From contig CM057482.1 of NCBI GenBank assembly GCA_030035585.1, positions 16,355,001 through 16,419,000 of the forward strand: a stretch of DNA of 64,000 bases, written 5' to 3'. The notes under the pieces were generated by a model. That model made no database searches. It was not told the origin of the DNA and saw only the letters and a program-made list of their open reading frames with translations. The stretch comes from Dugong dugon (taxonomy: Eukaryota; Chordata; Mammalia; Sirenia; Dugongidae). How positions within the stretch are numbered: the first letter of the stretch is position 1; each line of letters begins with the position of its first letter. Position numbers and translations under genes: made by a program. This document shows, in pieces, positions 47,101 through 57,100 of this stretch.

Positions 47101-50100
47101 TTCCATGACTGGAGTAGGAAAAGAACAAATTAAGCTGGGGATATCTAGTGCCAGAATATGAGGGAGTGCTCAAAGACTAATGGGATTGTGTCCAAGGGAT
47201 ACAGAAGTCAGCTTGAGGGGGCTCCCCTAGCCAAACTCAGTACAATTTGAGTGACAAAATTAATGATTGTAACTAATTATTAAAAAAGGAAATAAACAAA
47301 AATCCATGAATCAGGAGAGAAAGCAAGAACACTCATTTAGATTATTTCACTATTACATCAACTGGAAGCTTCTGGGTGACACAAATGGTTAAGCGCTTGA
47401 CCACTAGCCAAAAGACTGGCAGTTCAAACCCACCCAGAGGCTCCTCAGAAGACAGCCCTGGTGATCTGCTTCTGAAAAGTCACAGCCTTGAAAATACTAT
47501 AGAGCAGTTCTACTCTGCACACATGGGATCACCATGAATTTGAATCAACTTGGCAACTAACAACAATTACATCAACCCTCCCTTTGAAAATTGGTAATTC
47601 AGGGGAAAGAATTAAGCATTTCCTCTTGCCTTAAGAGGAGCTGTTGTTCAATCCCAGATGATGAGGCAAAGCTCTTTTTAACAGAAAGATATTACTAATT
47701 TATAATTCCCAAAGTAACTGACCCAGGCAAGGATCATCAATGGATGCTAAAACCATTAGTTAGGTTGTAGCTAAAACAATATTAACAAGAAGCCCACATT
47801 TTGCATGTTAACTGCAAAGGGAAAGACATACCTTTACAATGGAAGAATGGTCTCAACTTGGTGACTGCCCTTAGCATCACTAACAGAGGGAGGCCTCCAG
47901 AGGTTATGCAGTATAAAGGACATGGCATTGCCTATGAAGTGTTCTCACCAAATGTTTAATCTGAATCTAATCAAGCCCTCAGCTTTACTTTCCAATTTAC
48001 AGGAAACACATGGTACAAAGGAGCAATTAAATAACACGAGAAAACAATCAGACCAACCCAAAATGTGAGATTTTCAGCAAGATATCTAGCCTCGAATGTC
48101 TGAAATATCGATGCATTTTTTAAAGGTGGGGGTAATGTTCTAGATTAAAAGATTCTAAAGAGACACAATAGGCAAATGCCTGAACATGGGTTGGATTCTG
48201 GCTTGAGGGGAAAAAGAAACAGCTGTAAAAGACAATTAGGGAGACTTCCGGGCAACATAGCGCTATAGTCAGAAGCACCACGCTGTCCCTCCGCAGCAAA
48301 GATCAGAAAAACTAAGTCAAATGGAGTCACACATCAATCCTGAAACCCTAAGCATCGATTGAAGAGATAAAGAACTCAGCCAAGCACTGAATGGAATCAG
48401 AAACTGAGTACAGACAGTGAGGAGAGATACATGCAGAGGTCCCCTATCAGCTACCACAGCACAGATCTGCCATCCTGGACTCCTATCGGAGATCAGCGAA
48501 CAAGGGGTATGAGAAAGCAGCTTCACGGAGCTTCCAGGAGGAGATAGAACAACCGATAACCAGCGATATATGCTTTCCCACCCCCCACCCTTCTTCACCC
48601 CCACTTAGCCTCCTCTGCTTCCTGCAGCCCCACAGTCTCTTGGCCGGGAAGCAACAGCTTCACCCGCCGGCACTGGCCGGCTCCCTGAATGCCTTTTGTT
48701 GGCTGCTGGTGCTGCTTTTTTCCGCTTCTTTAGATTTCTTCCTTACCTCTCACCATCTCCCCCTCTTTTCTCTAAAATACCTGGCTCCATGCACCATCTT
48801 TGCTTCTTCCTGAAAGGCTGCGAAACACCACTCGACTGTGAAACTGCTTCCTGGCCTGTGCTGCCATGCTGGTGGGACCCCCGGGGCTTTTTTGTTTGTT
48901 TGCTCTGATTCATTCTGTTTTGGTTTGTTTGTTTTCTTTTTCTTTTCTCGGCTTGGCAGCCCCTTCTAGCCAGGCAGTACCACACAGCTTGAAAGTTACT
49001 CCCTTACTTTGCACAGACGCACAGGGACATCCCTGGGGGCATTTCTTTTTCCTTGTGTTTTGGTTTGGTTTTTGGTTTCTTTGTTTTGTTTTCTTCTCTC
49101 TCTTATTCCCTTTTTGTCTTTCTTCATTTCCAGTTTCTCGATTTATTCATTTTTTTCTTTTACCCTTTTTCTTTTTTTAAATTTTTGTTTTTCCCCATTT
49201 CTCAGTCTCTCATCTCTCCACTCCAGCAGCAAGCTCCCTTAGCACTCTGTTTTGTTTGTGTGTATGTTTTTGGCTCTTGTTCCTCTCTCATCCTTCCCAT
49301 ACCCATCTTAACTCCACACATCACAATCTACCCCCTCCTTCCTGCCTACCTGCACCGTGCACTGAACATCACACTCCCAAGCAGCACAGGCAGGCACGGC
49401 CTACTGGAACCTGCCCTGCACTGATTCCCAGTCCGCCCTGTCAGCCCTGGTATGTGCCACAAACAACCCATCCCAGCAACTCCCCTTCAGCTGGACCTGC
49501 CCTGCTGTACCATACCTGAGTGACTGACCCTGCCCACTGGAGAAGAGGTGAAAAGTATCGTGCCCACAGACGAGCAAACAACAAAGAATGCACAGCCCGC
49601 CTGCTCAGACATAACCAAATAAAACAAAACAGTAGGACAAAACAAACAAATCTACAATCAATAAATGAGGAAAACAACCACTGAATGCCCCTAAGACAGC
49701 AGACAATATCAAAACATTTACAAAAACAGGACAGGATGGTTCCAATAGGCATCCAAAATAAAACACCAGATGACCTTCCAGTAGAAGAAAAGGCACTAGA
49801 CCAAACTGATAGGGAATTCAAATCTCTAATACTCAGAATTATCCAAGAGTCGAAGCAAAAAGCAGACAAAAATGAGGAACAAACGGACAAATTCATGGAA
49901 AATACAGACAAAAAAATGGAAGAATTCAAGAAAATAATACAGGAACAAAATGCTAAAATAAATTCACAACTAGAAATCATACAAAAACAACAATTAGAAA
50001 TCCAAAAGATAAACAAGATTTCAGAAATGGACAGTGTCATACAAGGGCTGAGGAGCAGGTTTGAAACAATGTAAGATAGGATCAGTGAAATTGAAGACAA

Positions 50101-51113
50101 ACAGTTGGCTACAACTCTGTCTGAGGAAAAATCAGAAAAAAGAATGAAGAAAAATGAAGAAACCCTGAGAATTATGTGGGATACAATCAAAAGCAAAAAT
50201 CTGTGAGTGATCAGAGTTCCAGAACACGGGGAGAAAACAGAAAACACAGAGAGGATCAGTGGAGAATTGCTGATAGAAAACCTCCCCAATATCATGACAA
50301 ATGAAAAGCTGACCATCCAAGAAGCTCAACGAACCCAATACAGGATAGACCCCAAAAGAAAATCACCAAGGCATATCATAATCACACTCGATAAAACCAA
50401 AGACAAACAAAGAATCCTGAGAGCAGCTTGAGAAAAACAAAAAGTCACATACAGAGGAGGAACAATAAGACTAAGCTCGGATTATTCAGCAGAAACCATG
50501 CAGGGAAGAAGGCAATGGGATGACATATATAAAACCTTGAAAGAAAAGAATTGCCAGCCAAGAGTAATATATCCTGCAAAACTCTCGTTCAAATATGATG
50601 GTGAAATTACGTCATTTCCAGATAAACAGAAATTAAGGGACCATGTAAAAACCAAACCAAACTTACAAGACTTATTAAAGGGAGTCCTTCAATCTAAGAA
50701 CAAACAACATCAGACCACAGGACACAGGACTGTACTAGCCAGATACCAACCTAGGAAATGAACTCTTAAGGACTATGCAAAACCAAAAGAATTACAACAG
50801 GGAACCAGAGAGGTTAATCTGCAATGACAACAGCATCAGAACAATAAAAGAGGGAATAAACGGTGTAGATATAGAACCTTCTAATGGAGAGGAAGGCAAG
50901 GCGATACCAAGTAATAATGGACTGGTTCAAATCCAGGAAGATAAGGGTAAATTTCAAGGTAACCACGAAGAAAGTTAATAAACCTACTCATCAAAATAAA
51001 GAAGAAAAACATAAAGTCTTAGTAAAAACAAAAGAAATGAAAAAAAAAAAATCCACAAACAAAAGGAACTCAGCACAGGAGAGTAACAGGAACAAAGAAA
51101 ACGTCAGCACCAC

Positions 51114-51144
<31 letters not shown>

Positions 51145-54100
51145 CTACAAAATGCAATCCCACTCCTAGGAATATATCCTAGAGAAGTAAAAGCCATCAT
51201 ACGAATAGACATATGCACGCCCACATTCACTGCAGCACTGTTCACAATAGCAAAAAGATGGAAACAACCTAAATGCCCATCAACAGATGAATGGATAAAC
51301 AAACTATGGTACATACACACAATGGAGCATTATGCAAAGATAAAGAACAATGATGAATCTGTGAAGCATCTCACAACATGGATGAAACTGGAGGACATTA
51401 TGCTGAATGAAGTAAGTCAATCACATGTAAAAGTTTACACACAAAAAGAAACAATCTTTGTTGGTTACGAGGGATGGGAGAGGTAGGGGGGAACTACATA
51501 GACAATATATAAGTGGTAACTTTGGTGAAGGGTAAGACAGTACATAATACTGGGGAAGCTAGCACAACATGTACAAGGAAAGGTCACAGAAGCTCCACTG
51601 ACATTTCCAAACTCCCTGAGGGACTGAATTGCTTGGTGGAGGGCTGTGGGGACCTGGTCTCAGGGAGCATCTAGCTCAACTGGCATAACACAGTTTACAA
51701 AGACAATGTTCTACATTCTACCTTGGTGAGTAGCGTCTGGGGTCTTAAAAGCCTGTGAGCAGCCATCTAAGATACTCCACTGGTCTCACCCCTTCGGGAG
51801 CAAAGGAGAAGGAAGAGAACAAGATACAAGGAAAAGATTAGTCCAAAGAACTAATGGACCACAGCTAATGTGGCCTCCACCAGACTGAGTCCAGTACAGC
51901 TAGATGGTGCCCGGCTACCTCCACTGACCGCTCTGACCAGGATCACAATACAGGGTCCTGGACAGAGATGGAAAAGGATGTAGAACAAAATTCTAATTCA
52001 CAAAAAAAGACCAGATTTACTAGCCTGACATGCTGGAGAAACCCCAAGAGTATGGCCCCTGGACACCCTTTTAGCTCAGTGGTGAAGTCACTCCCGAAGT
52101 TCACCACTCAGCCAGGGATCAGACAGCCCCATAAAACAAAATGGGACTAATGAGGCACAGCAGTCCAGGGACAAGGACTAGAAGGCAGGAGGGGACAAGA
52201 AAGGTGGTGACAGGGAACCCAAGTTTGAAAAGGGATAATGTTGACATGTCGTGGGGTTGTTAACCATTGTCATAGGGCAATATGTATACTAACTGTTTAA
52301 TGAGAAACTATTTGTTCTGCAAACCTTCATCTAAGGCACAAAAAAAAAAAATTATCTATGTGATATCAAATTGACAACAGCAATTCAAAAGGTTTGATGG
52401 GAAGTCTAGGGGGCAGTGAGTTGAAGATAATGGTGAGGGAATAATTTGGAAAAGGATAGTGAGAATAGCAGCACAGCTGGAAGAATGTAATCAATGTCAC
52501 TGAATCATACATGTCGAAATTTTTGAAACAGTGTAACTTTGGCTATGTATATTTTCACCAAAAGAAAAAGGTCCTCCAAGGTTGAGAAGGGAGAGTGTTG
52601 ACATGTCGTGGGGTTGTTAACCAATGTCATAAAACAATATGTGTACTGACTGTTTAATGAGGAAGTATTTGCTCTGTAAACCTTCATCTAAAGTACAATA
52701 AAAAAAATTTTTTTAAAAAGACAATTAGGGAAACTTGAATTTGAAACTTGCATTTAGATTATATTAGGGATTACATTTGGGAATTAAAGATAATTTTCTT
52801 AATTCCAATAACAGTATTATGGTTTTGTCAGAGAATGTCATTATTAAGAGCTGAATAATGAAGTATTTGGGGTATAAGTATTGTATACAATATACTTTCA
52901 AATGATTAGAGAAACACGTACATTATATAGCCATCAAAAACATGTAGCAAAATATTGTGTTGTATGCTGTCAAGTCAATTCCAACCCATAGTGACCCTAC
53001 AGGACAGAGTCAAACTGCCCCACAGGGGTTCCAAGAGTCTCAGGAAAAGTTAACTTTCAGTGCTGTCAGTGAGACAGAGGCATAATATGCTAACCATGCT
53101 GTCTCATTTTAATCTGGATTTCTAGACTAACAGCTATATTTTTTGAGAAAAACATGTTTTTCGTCAGTGGTCAAAACCAGGATGTGAAATCATACGCCCC
53201 AAGTGACCCTCTGCACCCTTCAAAATACACATACTCAGAGAGAGTACTGTCTGGGTGCTGTTGACAACAAGATCATTTTTGCAAGACAGACAAAGAAACT
53301 ACATGGAAGCATCTTGTGACCGTGATCTAAGCATCCTGTGAAACTATCTGTAATCACTAACTACAACTGTTAATAATCAGTAATCAATCAGTGCGATTAT
53401 TACAATATTCATTGATTTTCCTGTAATTGCCCTTCCTGTGGTTTGGTTCCTGTTTTTACCCCATAAGAATACTTGTATTGCAAAACTGCCCTGTGACTAC
53501 CTGGTTCCATTTTTAACGGGCTATGTGGTTCCCCAATTGTTTTAAACCCTTAATAAACCTCTATTTCAACTTGAAACAGCTTGAAATTTTTCTCTACAAC
53601 ACTAGGCTGTAGTCTTTATGGGAACAGATTACCAGGTCTTTTCTCCAGTGGAGCAGCTGATTGGTTCGAACCACCGACCTTTCAGTTAGCAGCCGACCTT
53701 TCAGTTAGCAGCCGATTGCTTAACACTGCACCACCAGAGCTCCTAGCAAACATCAGCAATTGCTAAATCTAGAGGGTGGGTATATGAATGCTCACAGTAC
53801 TATTCTTTCACACTTTCTTCATGTTTGAAATTTTTTACGTTAAAAAGTTGAGAATAAACAGAAAGACACCTTCTTCGTGAAGGCAGAGAGAAGACTAATG
53901 AACACTTGGAGGTTGTAAAGATTTTTCCTTATTGGTCATTTATTCCTTGTCCCCCTGATGTAAGAAAGATATTGGGCTAAGTACTGGAGATACGGAGATG
54001 AATCAGGAAGGTCACTGTCTTTAAGGATCTCACTGTCTAGTGCAAGAGAAATGCACAAATATTTCGACACAGTGGAGTGAGTACAATGATAGAGATATGC

Positions 54101-57100
54101 ATTCATTCAAGAAATGTTTACATCTGGGTGCTGTGCTGGGTGACGAGGACAATGAGAACACAGCAGGCATGGTCCCTGAACTCCTGGAACTCAAATTCTC
54201 CATGAGAAAGAACTCTAACTACAAATGTGGTTTCAGTGCTAGACATGAAATATCAAGAGTACTACGGCAACAGAGGTGAGAAAACAAATCCAGCTTTGAG
54301 GCAGGAGCTGGGGGTGGTAGGGTAGAGGCAGCGAAGTTTCAAAGGCTCCCTCTGGTTTGCGCCGGACTGCTAACTTAAAGGATGGCAGTCTGAACCCACC
54401 CAGTAGCCCCTTGGAAGAATGGCTTCCATAAAAATGGTTGTTGTCAGTTGCCCTTGAGTCGATTCCAACTCATGGCGACCCCATGGGTGCAGGGTAGAAC
54501 TGCTCCATAGCGTTTTCAAGGCTGTGACCTTTTGGAAGCAGATTACCAGGCCTGTATTCCAAGGCGCCTCTGGGTGCGTTCGAACGACCAACCTTTTGGC
54601 TAGTAGTCCAGTACTTAATAGTTTATGCCACTCCTGAGGAGCAGATCTACTCTCTTGCAGCTCATGAGTTCACCATGTTGGAATCCACTCCAACATGGCA
54701 ACGGGTTTTTGTTTGGAAATCAATCAATCAGAGGAACTTAAAGGTAGGAATGCAAAGGCATGCTGCGCTCAGGGAGCTAGAAGGGGATGGTTCCGCTAGA
54801 GCATGAAATGTTGAGAGGCAAGGAAGGAAGCAGTGAGTTGAGGGGATGATGTGCCACATAACGAGCAGGTTTAGGAACCAGGGCTTTCTTCTGTAGGTTC
54901 CAGGAGCCGTGAAATGCTCATATGGGGCAGTCACTGCTGCCGTGCCAGACTGGGCCCAAGCAGAGACGGTGTGGATCCCATACTTGGCTGGGTCTCCTGG
55001 TGCTCTGGATCGCTGCTGGCTGAGCTCCGTCAGCTCCCCTACTCTGAAGAGCCCCAGGGGCTTTCAGGGGTCAACTCTATGCCAGTGGGCAGCAGGAAGT
55101 GCTTCAGATTGAACATTCCAAGAGACTCAAGCTGTTGGAGCTGAGAGAGAAGAAGGGCAGCTCTGGAGGTGAGAATGGGAAAGGTGCGGGCGAGAGGCCC
55201 CCCAGTATTGAGGATCAGCATCTTTCCAGGCCCAAGAAATAAACAGGGCTTTAGTCTCTGCTAATGGTACAATAAACAGCCCTGGTGGCGCAGTGATTAA
55301 GCACTCGTCTGTGTACCAAAAGGTCAGCGGTTAGAACCCACTGGCTGCTCCTCAGGAGAAAGATGTGGCTGCTTTCGTAAAGATTATAGTCTTGGAAACC
55401 CTATGGGGCAGTGCTACCTTGTCCTATAGGGTCGCTATGAGTCGGAATCAACTCGACAGCAACAGGTTAATGGTACAATCCCCAAAACTCAGCCCTCAGG
55501 CCAGGGCACCACTCTCACTCTTCGCCGTAGTCACAGGCAAATAAAGTCAGAAAGATAAACCACGCGGGCTATTTTACCATGAGCTCTGAAATTATCTGAG
55601 TAGGTGTTTACCTTCTCCTCAAAACTGTGAGCTGCTCAAGGTCAGTGACTACGGATTCATCATTGCTATCATCTCAATACTTAGCAAAGAGCTGAATGAA
55701 TGAATTAATTAGGCTTTACAGTATGTAAAGTGCTGATATATCTGCTGTGCCATGTACTGTGGTCCAGCTTTCCTGCCCTACACTATTGGACTGGGCTTCT
55801 CAACTCGAACAGCCCTGTCGCCAATGGATTACTCGGAATCTTTGGGTCCCAAAGTCCTGACCCTTTCCACTGGGAAGGGCCGGCCAGTGATGGGGAATGG
55901 CTCTGGCCCAGGGCCCCTGTACCCTTGAATTCAGTATTCTGCCAATGAAGTAGATCTAGGCCTGCCAGGAAATTATCCTGCAAAGTCGTGACAGCTAAAA
56001 GCCTGGACACAGAATCCCGGAAGAAAGAGGGCTCTTACTAAATGCCTGTTGGCATTTGCCAGAATTTGCAAGTTCTGTTACTGCCCACTCTCATTCCTTT
56101 GGATACTCCATAACGTATCTTTCTTCCACAGCAAGAACAAAACCACATTTCAGAAGGGCCTGGGCATTAGTGGACCACAGCCTAAGGTGTGTGGCTGATG
56201 ACAAAGCTCACAGTCCAGAGGCAAGGTTACAAGTGATAGAAGCTCCAGACACCCATCACCCAGAAACCCAACCCCAAGGCAGCAAGATGTTGATGCAGGC
56301 ATAGAAGTCAGGTGGAGAAGGCTGCGTGAAAACGGGAATCCCCATGGTGGGGAGTGGCGGGGGGGGGGGGGGGGGGAGGGGATGCAAGCAGCAAGCCCTG
56401 AACTGATCTTAAATCAGAGCAAGAGAGCCCACTTACACCACAAGAATCGCTCCTGGTGGATCCCCCATCAGCAAGTGTTAGCTGTGCCTGACCTCCCACC
56501 ATCCAGACACTGAGCGAAGTCATTTGGACTGATGAGGAGACAGGGCGATCAGGACAGTGAAGGGTATGGGGATCCTCTCGCACGGGGTTACGGGTCAGCC
56601 TCAGGGGTGAAGACCAGGCTGGGATGGGCCGTGTTGTGGGTCTTCGGGTGAGCTCTTGGTGACAAGGAGATGGCGAAGATGCCCCAGAGAAGGCTTCCTC
56701 TCGGATCCTAGAGTATCCCCAAGTCCAGGCCCCTCAGAGCTCCGCTGTCCGCCCTGGAAGCCTTGGTCCCGTTACCAAACTGCGGACCCGGGTTCCGACA
56801 ATGGCGAAAGCCGGGTTCTGACCCATTCAGACGGCCCAAGGGCTGCTTCCCTAGCGGGGAGCTGACTCAGACCCCCTCTGCCTGCCAAGCTGTCGAGCAT
56901 CGTCAGCTCCCCGAACGCATTCCGCCGGGGCTCGAGGATCCGAGGCTGCGGCCCGGCGCCCCACGGGACGGCACCCCTCTCCCCAGCCAGGCCCGCGCCC
57001 CGCGCCTACCTGTGTCCGCGGCTCGCCTCCTCCTCGCTGGCGCTGCCCCAGCCGGGACTGAGATACCGAGCCGGGTCCCCAGCAACCTGCGTGTCCGCGC

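Larger units (their letters stand above)
48243..52715 (+). mobile_element. HAL1-like (half-L1) retrotransposon, apparently full length
   Basis: 4473 bases flanked by the perfect 16-base duplication 'aaaagacaattaggga' (48227-48242, 52716-52731). Order: 5' UTR with a GC-richer start and long T-rich stretches (48243-49684); an ORF1 pseudogene (49685-50761); an A-rich link ending in 27 A (51114-51140); a short piece coding the C-terminal end of L1 ORF2 (51141-51420); the 3' UTR; and two copies of the terminal 3' segment. The reverse transcriptase and endonuclease are absent, which defines half-L1 elements. Inserted in reverse to LARP6, within its intron 1. Confidence 0.85.
46950..53860 (+). mobile_element. 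Old L1 3' UTR split by several later insertions
   Basis: L1-type 3' UTR pieces at 46950-47362, 47566-48242, 52732-52959 and 53741-53860 read in consecutive order, for example 'gctgtaaaagacaattaggg', 'ttagattatattagggatta', 'gtcagagaatgtcattatta', 'aatctagagggtgggtat' and 'gtttgaaattttttacgtta'. Insertions between them are listed separately. Confidence 0.75.
42365..57009 (-). other. LARP6: LARP6 intron 1, transposon-filled
   Basis: This 14.6-kb intron has a GTAGGC donor and a TTTCAGCAG acceptor. It holds many SINEs, L2 pieces, a 5'-truncated LINE in reverse, and the large nested L1/HAL1/SINE/LTR block at 46950-53860. No additional exon was recognised. Confidence 0.9.

Noticed and set aside
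49441-50316. 291-codon minus-strand open frame
   Set aside because: It lies antisense to the ORF1 pseudogene of the HAL1-like element and has the hydrophobic Ser/Phe/Leu bias of an antisense shadow.
48243-52715. Complete active L1
   Set aside because: Endonuclease and reverse transcriptase are missing and ORF1 has three stops; it is a half-L1 and inactive by itself.
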